Assembly: GCA_963804595.1 (NCBI GenBank)
Contig: CAWDQZ010000017.1
Coordinates: forward strand, 248,001-312,000
Direction of reading: 5' to 3'
DNA length: 64,000 nucleotides
Source of the DNA: DASUPK01 sp963804595
GTDB taxonomy: Bacteria; Actinomycetota; Thermoleophilia; Solirubrobacterales; 70-9
The position numbers were made by a program, and so were the translations under genes. Below, in pieces: positions 25,719 to 33,466 of the stretch. How positions within the stretch are numbered: the stretch's first letter is position 1; the number at the start of each line of letters is the position of its first letter. The notes under the pieces were generated by a model that was not told where the DNA came from, searched no databases, and saw only the letters and a list, made by a program, of their open reading frames with translations.

Positions 25719-27098
25719 ATGCCGAGCAAGGACGCTATCGCGGTGATCGAGCCTGCCACGGAGCAGGTACTCGCCGAAGTCCCGCGGGCGGGCGCCGAGG
25801 AGACCGACGCGGCGGTCGAGCGCGCCAAGCGGGCGTTCCCGGATTGGCGGGCCATGGCTCCCGCCGAGCGCTCCGCCCTGCTCCACCGCCTCGCCAACGC
25901 AATCGAGGGGCGCACCGAGGATCTGGCGACGCTCGAGGCACGAAACGCGGGCAAGCCGATCTCCGACGCCCGCGGCGAGATGGGGATGGTCGTCGAGACC
26001 TTCCGCTACTACGCCGGCGGGCCCGAGCGCCTCACCGGCAAGACCATCCCCGTCGCCGGCGGCGTCGACATGACCTTTCGCGAGCCGCTCGGGGTCGTGG
26101 GCATGGTCACGCCGTGGAACTTCCCGCTGACGATCGCCTCGTGGAAGGTCGCCCCGGCTCTGGCAGCCGGCAACACGGTCGTCCTGAAACCCGCCGAGCT
26201 CACCCCGCTCACCTCGCTGGAGCTGGAGAGGATCGCCCTCGACGCCGGGCTGCCCGAGGGAGTTCTCAACGTCGTCGCCGGTCCCGGCAGCGTCTGCGGG
26301 CAGCGCCTGGTCGAGCATCCGGACGTCGCCAAGATCGCCTTCACCGGCTCGACCGAGGTGGGCCGGCGGATCGCCGAGGGCGCGGCCGCCACGATCAAGC
26401 GCGTCACCCTCGAGCTCGGCGGCAAGTCAGCGAACGTGATCTATGGGGACGCCGACCTCGCGGCCGCCGCCTCCTCCGCCCCATCGGCCGTCTTCGGCAA
26501 CGCGGGGCAGGACTGCTGCGCCCGCTCGCGCATCCTGGTCGAGCGCTCGGCGATGGACGAGTTCATGTCGGAGCTGGAGGACGCCGTCAAGTCGGTGACG
26601 GTCGGCGACCCACTCTCCGAGTCGACCCAGATGGGGCCACTGATCTCCGCCGACCAGCTTCACACCGTGTCCTCGTACGTCAACGGAGACGCCCCGGTCG
26701 CGATCCGCGGCTCGGTGCCGGACGGGCCCGGCTACTGGTTCCCGCCCACGGTGCTCGCGCCTGTCTCGAACGACGACCGCCCCGCGCGCGAGGAGATCTT
26801 CGGGCCGGTGGCGTGCGTGATCCCGTTCGACGACGAGGCCGAGGCCATCCGGCTCGCGAACGACACGATCTACGGCCTCTCGGGATCCGTGTGGACTCGC
26901 GACGGCGCCAAGGCGATGCGGACAGCCCGCGCGATAGAGAGCGGCGTGGTCTCGATCAACAGCAACACCTCGGTGCGGGTCTCGACTCCGTTCGGCGGCT
27001 TCAAGCAGTCCGGCGTCGGCCGTGAGCTCGGCCCGGACGCGCTCGACGCGTACACCGAGGTCAAGAACGTCTACTACGCGACGGAGGCGGCCCGATGA
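25719..27098 (+). CDS. NAD(P)-dependent aldehyde dehydrogenase
   Basis: A 459-residue ALDH superfamily enzyme that oxidises an aldehyde to its acid. VVGMVTPWNFPLTIASWKVA and VLKPAELTPLTSLEL are the cofactor-binding strands, FTGSTEVGRRI the Rossmann motif, ELGGKSANVIY carries the general base Glu and NAGQDCCARSRILV the catalytic Cys. EEIFGPVACVIPF and PFGGFKQSGVGRELG close the fold. It is similar to gamma-aminobutyraldehyde or betaine aldehyde dehydrogenases. Divergent transcription from the glutamine-synthetase-like ligase suggests that it oxidises an amine-derived aldehyde such as gamma-glutamyl-aminobutyraldehyde. That pairing is inference. The ATG is six bases after TATCGT with no ribosome site. 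The SDR gene follows after 26 bases. Confidence 0.9.
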   Translation: MPSKDAIAVIEPATEQVLAEVPRAGAEETDAAVERAKRAFPDWRAMAPAERSALLHRLANAIEGRTEDLATLEARNAGKPISDARGEMGMVVETFRYYAGGPERLTGKTIPVAGGVDMTFREPLGVVGMVTPWNFPLTIASWKVAPALAAGNTVVLKPAELTPLTSLELERIALDAGLPEGVLNVVAGPGSVCGQRLVEHPDVAKIAFTGSTEVGRRIAEGAAATIKRVTLELGGKSANVIYGDADLAAAASSAPSAVFGNAGQDCCARSRILVERSAMDEFMSELEDAVKSVTVGDPLSESTQMGPLISADQLHTVSSYVNGDAPVAIRGSVPDGPGYWFPPTVLAPVSNDDRPAREEIFGPVACVIPFDDEAEAIRLANDTIYGLSGSVWTRDGAKAMRTARAIESGVVSINSNTSVRVSTPFGGFKQSGVGRELGPDALDAYTEVKNVYYATEAAR

Positions 27099-27124
27099 GG
27101 GCCGCCGGGAGAGGGGTGCTGTAG

Positions 27125-27868
27125 ATGGGGAGACTGGACGGGAAGGTCTGCGTGATCACCGGGGCCGCGAGCGGCATCGGCGCGGAAACGGCGCGGCTCT
27201 TCACCGAGGAGGGCGCCCGGGTCGTCGGCGTCGACCTTGTCGAGGGCGCGGAGGGAGAGCTCGCCCTGCAGGCCGACGTCGCCGACGAGGACTCGGTCCG
27301 TGAGATGTACGCCAAGGCGGCCGACGAGATGGGCCGCATCGACGTGCTCTTCAACAACGCCGGCATCAGCCCGGAGGACGACGTCTCGGTGCTGGAGACC
27401 TCGCTCGAGGCGTGGCAACGGGTGCAGGACGTCAACCTGAAGTCCGTCTTCCTCTGCTGCAAGCACGGCATCCCCCACCTGATCACCGCCGGCGGCGGGT
27501 CCGTGATCAACACCGCGTCATTCGTCGCGGTGATGGGGGCCGCCACCTCCCAGATCTCCTACACCGCCTCGAAGGGCGGGGTCCTCGCGCTGTCGCGCGA
27601 GCTCGGAGTGGAGTTCGGGAAGAAGGGCGTCCGCGTCAACGCCCTCTGCCCCGGCCCGGTCAACACACCCCTCCTGCAGGAGCTCTTCGCGAAGGATCCG
27701 GAGAAGGCCGCCCGCCGGCTCGTCCACCTGCCGATGGGCCGCTTCGCCGAGGCCCGCGAGATCGCCCAAGGCGTCCTCTTCCTCGCCTCGGAGGACAGCT
27801 CCTACGTGACCGCCTCGACCTTCCTCGTCGACGGCGGCCTCACCGGGGCCTACGTCACGCCCGAGTAG
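27125..27868 (+). CDS. Short-chain dehydrogenase/reductase
   Basis: A 247-residue classical SDR. CVITGAASGIGAETARLF is the TGxxxGxG cofactor motif, NNAGISPEDD the NAG motif, SVINTASF the catalytic-serine strand and YTASKGGVLALSREL the YxxxK active site. PGPVNTPLLQ and FLASEDSSYVTAS..VDGG are the usual C-terminal motifs. It interconverts an alcohol and a ketone or aldehyde with NAD(P)H. The ATG is 26 bases after the aldehyde dehydrogenase stop, with a GAGAGG ribosome site, so the two are an operon, and the SDR probably supplies or removes the aldehyde substrate. The substrate is unknown. Confidence 0.88.
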   Translation: MGRLDGKVCVITGAASGIGAETARLFTEEGARVVGVDLVEGAEGELALQADVADEDSVREMYAKAADEMGRIDVLFNNAGISPEDDVSVLETSLEAWQRVQDVNLKSVFLCCKHGIPHLITAGGGSVINTASFVAVMGAATSQISYTASKGGVLALSRELGVEFGKKGVRVNALCPGPVNTPLLQELFAKDPEKAARRLVHLPMGRFAEAREIAQGVLFLASEDSSYVTASTFLVDGGLTGAYVTPE

Positions 27869-27890
27869 CTACGACACCCTCCGCGCTCTG

Positions 27891-27936
27891 CGAACGTCCC
27901 GCACTTGCCCTCCCAGGGAGGTTTGCGGGACGTTCG
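27891..27936. repeat. Dispersed palindromic repeat, copy B
   Basis: CGAACGTCCCGC and GCGGGACGTTCG are perfect 12-bp arms. The centre holds a second small palindrome, CCTCCC-A-GGGAGG. It lies between two convergent genes (SDR and amidotransferase), where it may serve as a bidirectional terminator. The outer arms match copies A and C. Confidence 0.75.
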
Positions 27937-27945
27937 GCGAAATGG

Positions 27946-28650
27946 TTAGGCGATCGCCTCGAGGAAGCGGCCGCAGAGCTCGCGGCCGAGCCGGTTCCAG
28001 TCGGCGATCCGGGACTCGGTCTCCCTACGCAGCTCCTCGGGGTCCACGCCGATACGAACCGCATCCTCATCAGCCCGGTAATCGTCGATCCAGAGCAAGA
28101 GGTCGGCGGCGGTCACCTCCGCGTGGAACTGGATGCCCCAGACGCGATCGCCGATCCGGTACGCCTGCGGACAGTCCGGGGTCCGGGCGAGGATGGCGGC
28201 GCCATCGGGTGGGATCGCCTCGTAGCTGTGCCACTGGAAGCCGGTGAAGCTCGGAGCGAGCGGGCCGATCACAGGGTCGGCCGCCCCCTCGTCCGTCACC
28301 TCCACCTCGAGCCAGCCGATCTCGGGCTCTCTTGCCCGGCGCGCCTCTCCCCCGGCCGCATCGGCCAGGACCTGGGTGCCGAGGCAGACGGCCAGGATCG
28401 GCATGCCGTCGTCGAGCATCGCCGCCAGGAAATCCTTCTCGAAGCGGAGCCACGGATGCTGGTCCTCCTGGTCGGCGTGCATCGCGCCGCCGAAGGTCAT
28501 AACCGCGTCGTAGTCGGCGATCTCGCGGGGCGGCCCGGTGCCCCGTTCAGACAGGGTCCACTCGTCGAGCTCCACGCCGCGCTGACGCATCTCGTCGGCG
28601 AAGACGCCGGGGCCGGCGTCGGGCTGGTGAACGATGGCGAGGGCGCGCAT
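27946..28650 (-). CDS. Class I glutamine amidotransferase-like protein
   Basis: A 234-residue protein from the ATG at 28648-28650 (MRALAIVHQPDAGPGVFAD). The nucleophile elbow is PILAVCLGTQVLADA, with YDAVMTFGGAMHADQED before it, WHSYEAIP in the middle and the catalytic His in WGIQFHAEV. This matches the GMP-synthase-like GATase1 subgroup with no synthetase partner attached. Such proteins hydrolyse glutamine or gamma-glutamyl amides. Its position in a cluster with a glutamine-synthetase-like ligase suggests that it could cleave a gamma-glutamyl product, similar to PuuD. The longer frame to 28737 overlaps the divergent RidA gene and is not used. Confidence 0.82.
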   Translation of the reverse strand: MRALAIVHQPDAGPGVFADEMRQRGVELDEWTLSERGTGPPREIADYDAVMTFGGAMHADQEDQHPWLRFEKDFLAAMLDDGMPILAVCLGTQVLADAAGGEARRAREPEIGWLEVEVTDEGAADPVIGPLAPSFTGFQWHSYEAIPPDGAAILARTPDCPQAYRIGDRVWGIQFHAEVTAADLLLWIDDYRADEDAVRIGVDPEELRRETESRIADWNRLGRELCGRFLEAIA

Positions 28651-28678
28651 CGGTGGGATACTGGCGGATGGAGTCGAC

Positions 28679-29089
28679 ATGGACGCATCACAGGCCCTCA
28701 GGCGAGCGATCGAGACGGAGGGAGCGCCCGCTCCCATCGGCCCGTACTCCCAGGCGGTGGTCGCGGATGGTGTCCTCTACTGCAGCGGGCAGGTGCCGCT
28801 CGATCCGGCGACCGGCGAGCTGATCGATGGCGGAGTCGCGGAACAGGCGCGCCGCTGTCTCGAGAGCCTCGATGCCGTCTGCCGGGCGGCGGGCACGCGG
28901 CTCTCGGAGGCCGCGCGGATCGGGATCTACCTGACCGACATGGACCTCTTTGCGGAGCTCAACGAGGTCTACGCGACCTTCTTCTCCGAGCCGTTTCCGG
29001 TGAGGAGCACGGTGGGGGTCGCCGCGCTTCCGAAGGGCGCGCTGGTCGAGATGGACGCCACCGTCCCGCTCGGCCCGGACTCCGGTTGA
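28679..29089 (+). CDS. ridA: RidA family reactive imine/enamine deaminase
   Basis: A 136-residue member of the YjgF/YER057c/UK114 family. IGPYSQAVVADGVLYCSGQVPLDP is the N-terminal signature, and VRSTVGVAALPKGALVEMDA contains the active-site arginine region. It hydrolyses 2-aminoacrylate and similar intermediates released by PLP enzymes. The ATG at 28679 is chosen because GGAG lies about eight bases upstream and the family motif starts at residue 19. The threonine dehydratase gene follows after only 15 bases, which directly couples this detoxifying enzyme to the enzyme that makes its substrate. Confidence 0.92.
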   Translation: MDASQALRRAIETEGAPAPIGPYSQAVVADGVLYCSGQVPLDPATGELIDGGVAEQARRCLESLDAVCRAAGTRLSEAARIGIYLTDMDLFAELNEVYATFFSEPFPVRSTVGVAALPKGALVEMDATVPLGPDSG

Positions 29090-29104
29090 GCGATCCTTCT
29101 GGGG

Positions 29105-30268
29105 ATGGCTCACGTGACCGACACCGTCTCCCTTACGGAGATCACCCGCGCCCGGGACGTCGTCGCGGACGTGACCCGCGACACCCAGGTGATCGAGTCG
29201 CGCTACCTCTCGCGAACGACGGGCGGCACCATCGCTCTGAAGGCGGAAAACCTGCAGCGCACCGGCTCCTTCAAGGTCCGCGGCGCCCTCAACAAGATCG
29301 CCACGCTCGACGGCTCCGTGAAGGGCGTCGTCACCGGCAGCGCCGGCAACCACGGCCAGTCGCTCGCCTACGCGGCCCGGGCCCGCGGACTGACCGCGAC
29401 CATCTTCATGCCGCAGCGCGCAGCGCTCGCCAAGATCGCCGCCGCCCGGGAATCCGGTGCAGAGATCCGGCTCACCGGTGAGGCAGTCGTCGACTGCGTC
29501 AGCGAGGCTCGCGCCTACGCCGAGGCCGAGGGGCTCGCCTTCGTCCACCCGTTCGACGACTCGGCCGTGATCGCCGGCCAGGGCACGATCGGACTTGAGC
29601 TGCTCGAGGAGGTCCCGGACCTCTCCCGCGTGCTGGTGCCTGTCGGCGGCGGCGGCCTCGCGTCCGGCATCGCGACGGCCCTGAAGCAGACACGCGACGA
29701 CGTCGAGGTGATCGGGATCCGCTCGCAGTGCGCGCTCGCCGACGGCATCGCGATCAAACACCCGGGCGAGATCACGGGACCGCTCCTCGAGCGCCTGCTC
29801 GACGATCTCGTGACGGTCGATGAGGACGCGATCGCGGACGCGATCATGCTGTTGCTCGAGCGAACGAAGGTGGTGGTCGAGGGGGCGGGTGCGGTCGGCG
29901 TCGCCGCCCTTCGCACGCGGCTCGTCGAGCCCGCCGAGTCCGGGACCACCGTGGTGATCCTCTCCGGCGGCAACGTGGACATCGGCGTGTTGGCCGACAT
30001 CGCCCGCCACCACGAGACCGAGCGCGGTCGCCGCCTGCGTGTGTTCACCACGATCCCCGACGAGCCGGGCTCGCTCGCCACGCTGCTCACCCGGCTCGGC
30101 GAGGGAGGCGCGAACCTGGTGGACGTGACCCACGTCCGCGAGGGCGTTGGGCTCTCTGTCGGCGAGACCGGGGTCGAGCTGGTGATGGAGACGCGGGGCC
30201 CGGACCACACCGAGCGCCTGCTCGCCCTGATCAACGAGGGCGGCTACTCCGCCAGGGTGCTCTCGTAG
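29105..30268 (+). CDS. Threonine dehydratase (ammonia-lyase), PLP-dependent, with ACT domain
   Basis: Converts threonine (or serine) to 2-oxobutyrate (or pyruvate) and ammonia. The protein has 387 residues: SFKVRGALNKI holds the PLP-binding lysine, GSAGNHGQSLAYAA the phosphate or substrate loop, VPVGGGGLASGIA the glycine-rich PLP phosphate site and VVILSGGNVD the C-terminal cofactor contact. Residues from about 315 on (LRVFTTIPDEPGSLATLLTRL) form a short ACT domain. One ACT domain and this length fit the catabolic or short IlvA type. Co-transcription with ridA supports the assignment, because the reaction releases reactive enamines. Confidence 0.92.
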   Translation: MAHVTDTVSLTEITRARDVVADVTRDTQVIESRYLSRTTGGTIALKAENLQRTGSFKVRGALNKIATLDGSVKGVVTGSAGNHGQSLAYAARARGLTATIFMPQRAALAKIAAARESGAEIRLTGEAVVDCVSEARAYAEAEGLAFVHPFDDSAVIAGQGTIGLELLEEVPDLSRVLVPVGGGGLASGIATALKQTRDDVEVIGIRSQCALADGIAIKHPGEITGPLLERLLDDLVTVDEDAIADAIMLLLERTKVVVEGAGAVGVAALRTRLVEPAESGTTVVILSGGNVDIGVLADIARHHETERGRRLRVFTTIPDEPGSLATLLTRLGEGGANLVDVTHVREGVGLSVGETGVELVMETRGPDHTERLLALINEGGYSARVLS

Positions 30269-32625
30269 TCGGCCGGGTCCAGGCGCCTGGTCAGCCAGCG
30301 GTATTCGAGCGTGAATCCAGGCCAGTTGTTGGTGTCGCGGCCGTGCTCGTCGACGTACCAGTTGCTGCAGCCCGTCAGCCACACGGAATCCGACAGTCGC
30401 TTGCGAAGGTCTCGATCGAACGCCTCCTGAATCTCCGCCCTGACTGACAGCCATCCCCCGTCCTTCCGGAGTCTCCGGATGGCGTCCACGATGTAGGACA
30501 TCTGGCTCTCGAGCTGGGTGATGATCGAGCCGGCGCCGAGGTTCGTGTTCGGGCCGTACATGACGAAGAGGTTCGGGAACCCGGCGACGGTCATGCCCAG
30601 GTAGGCGCTGGCGCCGTCGCGCCAGACGTCGCTGAGTTCGCGCCCGTCGACGCCCCGGACCTCCATCGGCGCCAGGAAGCTCTGGCTTTCGAAGCCGGTT
30701 GACAGCACCACCACGTCGGCCTCCCGCTCCGTTCCGTCGTCCGCGACCACCCCGGCCTTGGTCAGCTCGCGGACGCTCTGCGAGATGAGCTCGACGTTCG
30801 GCCGCTCGAAGGTGGCGTAGTAGTCGCTCGAGACGAGGACCCGCTTACAGCCGATCACGTCCTTGGGGGTGAACGCGCGGCGAAGCTCCGGATCGCTGAC
30901 CTGCTCTTCGAGGTTCTTCTCGGCCATGCGGAGGGCCACTTTTCCGAGGGGCTTGAAGCGGGTGTAGGCGGAGGAGAAGAGCTCGAACTGGAGCCACTGC
31001 CCGAAACGGAGCGCCAGCCGGGCGGGCGGAAACGCCTGCAGGAGCCGCCTCTCCCAGGTCCGGTAGGGGCGGTCATTCTTGGGGATCACGTACGGGGCCG
31101 AGCGCTGGTAGACGTCGAGCTGACCGACCCGCTCCGCGATCGCCGGGACCACCTGGATCGTGCTCGCGCCGGTCCCGATCACGGCGACGCGCTTGCCGTC
31201 CAGCTCCACGTCGTGATTCCAGCGGGCCGTGTGGAAGATCGGGCCACTGAATCGATCGGCCCCAGGGATCCGCGCCAGCGCCGGACGGCTGAGCTGCCCG
31301 CAGGAGGAGACCAGCACGTCGAACTCGGCCTCCTCCCCGTCCGCGGTCGTGAGGCGCCATTTGCCGTGCTCGGCGTCGAAGTCGGCCCGGGTCACCTCCG
31401 TGGCCAGACGGATGCTTCGGTCGAGTCCGTACTTCGCGACGCACCGCTCCAGATAGGCCAGGATTTCGGACTGCGGCGAGTAGGTGCGACTCCAGTCCGG
31501 ATTGGGCTCGAACGAGAACGAGTAGAGATGCGACGGGATATCGCAGGTGAGGCCGGGGTAGGTGTTGTCCCGCCAGACGCCGCCCACGCCCTCCGCCTTC
31601 TCGAAGATCTCGAAGGACTCGATGCCCGCCCGCCTCAGGCTGATACCCAGGCCGATGCCCCCGAAGCCTGCCCCGATGATCGCCACTGCCGGGGTGCGCG
31701 CGGGGCCCTCCGCGAGTGACCGTCCCGCCCAGATCCTGCGGAATGCCCGGCGCAGGTCCGCGACCGCTTCGTCCGCCTCGGGCAGCAGACCGGCGGCGAG
31801 CTGGAAGTCATGCCACATGCCCTCGTAGACGTCGCAGCCGACGTCGATGCCGGCCGCCCTCGCCCGCTCGGCGAACCGGTCGGAGTCGCTCATCAGGATG
31901 TCGTGGCTCCCGACCTGCAGGTACATCGGCGGCAGGCCCGAGAGATCCGCATTGAGCGGTGAGATCTCGGGGTTGGTGGGATCCGCCGTCGCCGCGTACT
32001 GCCGCGCCGCCTGATCCAGGTGGGAGCGGGCGAGGCCGACGTCGTGCCGGCGGTTCCCCTCCATCGACGGGCCGGAGTTGGCGAGGTCGAGCCAGCCGTT
32101 GAGGAGGACGAAGCCGCCGGGCAGAGGCCCTGCCCCGTCGCGCAGGCGCTGGGCCAGCGCGAGTGCGAGCCCGGCGCCGGCGGAGTCACCGGCGATCACG
32201 ATCGACCTCGGATCCAGCCCCGAGCCGATCAGGGCGCGGTGGGCTGCGAGCGCATCCTCGAGGCCGGCCGGGTAGGGATGCTCGGGCGCCAGCCGGTAGT
32301 CGATCAGGTGGACGGGGGCGCCGGCAGCGACGGCGACCTGGGCCGCGATCCCCCGATGGGTGCGGAGCGAACCGCCGACGTAGGCGCCACCGTGGAGATA
32401 GAGAACGGCTCGATCCTCATCCGCGCCCTCGGCGGAGATCAGGTCGCGCCGGATGCCGCCGAGCCGGCCGGGCGCCACGCTGACGCCCGGCGGGATCCTC
32501 GTGGTCAGCGCAGCGAAGTCCTGGATGGCACGCTGCGCCCGCAGCGGGATCCACGACTGGTGTGGCCAGCGCTGCAGTGCGCGGACCGCCCCCTTGACCA
32601 GTGGCCTCGGCATGTGCCTGCTCAC
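30244..32625 (-). CDS. Fusion of HSL-type alpha/beta hydrolase and Baeyer-Villiger-type flavin monooxygenase
   Basis: One frame of 793 residues. Residues 1-300 are an acetyl-hydrolase of the hormone-sensitive lipase family: oxyanion motif HGG at 78-80, catalytic GDSAG at 146-150, and the acid and base in SHDIL and WHDFQ. Residues 313-793 are a class B flavoprotein monooxygenase: FAD motif GAGFGG at 318-323, the Baeyer-Villiger fingerprint F-x-G-x3-H-x3-W-N at 459-470, and an NADPH motif at VIGTGAS. A monooxygenase that makes an ester joined to an esterase that cleaves it would convert a ketone to alcohol plus acid in one protein, which is inference. GTG at 32623-32625 is chosen as start because TATTCT lies exactly six bases upstream. 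The last 25 bases overlap the threonine dehydratase gene. Confidence 0.88.
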   Translation of the reverse strand: MSRHMPRPLVKGAVRALQRWPHQSWIPLRAQRAIQDFAALTTRIPPGVSVAPGRLGGIRRDLISAEGADEDRAVLYLHGGAYVGGSLRTHRGIAAQVAVAAGAPVHLIDYRLAPEHPYPAGLEDALAAHRALIGSGLDPRSIVIAGDSAGAGLALALAQRLRDGAGPLPGGFVLLNGWLDLANSGPSMEGNRRHDVGLARSHLDQAARQYAATADPTNPEISPLNADLSGLPPMYLQVGSHDILMSDSDRFAERARAAGIDVGCDVYEGMWHDFQLAAGLLPEADEAVADLRRAFRRIWAGRSLAEGPARTPAVAIIGAGFGGIGLGISLRRAGIESFEIFEKAEGVGGVWRDNTYPGLTCDIPSHLYSFSFEPNPDWSRTYSPQSEILAYLERCVAKYGLDRSIRLATEVTRADFDAEHGKWRLTTADGEEAEFDVLVSSCGQLSRPALARIPGADRFSGPIFHTARWNHDVELDGKRVAVIGTGASTIQVVPAIAERVGQLDVYQRSAPYVIPKNDRPYRTWERRLLQAFPPARLALRFGQWLQFELFSSAYTRFKPLGKVALRMAEKNLEEQVSDPELRRAFTPKDVIGCKRVLVSSDYYATFERPNVELISQSVRELTKAGVVADDGTEREADVVVLSTGFESQSFLAPMEVRGVDGRELSDVWRDGASAYLGMTVAGFPNLFVMYGPNTNLGAGSIITQLESQMSYIVDAIRRLRKDGGWLSVRAEIQEAFDRDLRKRLSDSVWLTGCSNWYVDEHGRDTNNWPGFTLEYRWLTRRLDPADYESTLAE

Positions 32626-32631
32626 GCCTGC

Positions 32632-32641
32632 AGAATAAGCT
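32632..32641. promoter_or_regulatory. Overlapping divergent -10 boxes of esterase-monooxygenase and enoyl-CoA hydratase genes
   Basis: TATTCT (32632-32637, minus) and TAAGCT (32636-32641, plus) overlap by two bases, and each ends six bases from a GTG start (32625 and 32648). The gap between the two genes is only 22 bases, so both transcripts must be leaderless or nearly so. Confidence 0.55.
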
Positions 32642-32647
32642 CCGGCC

Positions 32648-33439
32648 GTGCCCTCCCACGAGACCGTCGACCTGACCACGGACGACTCGGCGGCCCGGAT
32701 CCTCCTCAACCGGCCCGAGGCGCTCAACGCGTGGAACGAGCAGTTCGGCCGCGACCTGCTCGACGCGATCACCACCGTCGCCACGGAGGACTCGATTCGG
32801 GCGGTGCTGATCACGGGCGCCGGGCGAGGCTTCTCCTCCGGTGCCGACCTCAAGGAGCAGCGCACGACCGCCGACGGCCTGCCCGATCTGAGCTCCCGCC
32901 TGCGCGAGATCTACCACCCGATCATCACCGGCCTCAGGGAGATGCCGAAGCCCGTGGTGGCCGCGGTCAACGGGCCGGCGGTCGGGATCGGCTGCTCGCT
33001 CGCCCTCGCCGCCGACCTCATCGTCTCCGCTGAATCGGCCTACTTCCTGCTCGCCTTCGTCAACATCGGGCTCGTCCCGGACGGCGGCTCCACTGCCTTT
33101 CTCCCGGCCCGGATCGGCTACGCCCGGGCGGCCGAGATGGCGATGCTGGGCGAGCGCGTTCCAGCGGAGCTGGCACTCGATTGGGGCCTGATCAACCGGG
33201 TCGTGCCTGACGAGGATCTCGCGGGCGCCGGCGATGCCCTGGTGCAACTGCTCGCGAAGGGCCCGACGACCTCCTACGCCGGCTCCAAGCGACTGCTCAA
33301 CCGCCGCATGTACGCCGGGCTCGCCGAGCAGTTGGAGGCGGAGGCCGACCAGCAGCGGGAGCAGGGCAAGTCGCAGGACTTCATCGAGGGCGTCACCGCG
33401 TTCGTCGAGAAGCGCCCGCCCAACTTCACCGGCTCGTAG
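32648..33439 (+). CDS. Enoyl-CoA hydratase/isomerase family protein
   Basis: A 263-residue crotonase-fold protein. RILLNRPEALNAWNEQ is the N-terminal signature, GAGRGFSSGADLKE the first oxyanion-hole loop and VNGPAVGIGCSLALAADLIVSAE the second, followed by FVNIGLVPDGGST. The glutamate pair of classical hydratases is not fully kept (the second loop has a Pro-Asp-Gly), so isomerase or another crotonase activity is possible. It acts in fatty acid or ring-cleavage product degradation. The GTG start sits six bases after TAAGCT. The divergent ketone-oxidising fusion may feed acyl products into the same route. Confidence 0.85.
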   Translation: MPSHETVDLTTDDSAARILLNRPEALNAWNEQFGRDLLDAITTVATEDSIRAVLITGAGRGFSSGADLKEQRTTADGLPDLSSRLREIYHPIITGLREMPKPVVAAVNGPAVGIGCSLALAADLIVSAESAYFLLAFVNIGLVPDGGSTAFLPARIGYARAAEMAMLGERVPAELALDWGLINRVVPDEDLAGAGDALVQLLAKGPTTSYAGSKRLLNRRMYAGLAEQLEAEADQQREQGKSQDFIEGVTAFVEKRPPNFTGS

Positions 33440-33466
33440 TCAGGAGGGCAACTACGCTGGCCGCTG

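Noticed and set aside
27412..29481. Plus-strand frame of 689 codons over the SDR, amidotransferase and RidA region
   Set aside because: It crosses three genes with conserved motifs on both strands and has none itself.
28688..30454. Minus-strand frame of 588 codons opposite ridA and threonine dehydratase
   Set aside because: Antisense shadow; the sense strand has PLP and ACT motifs.
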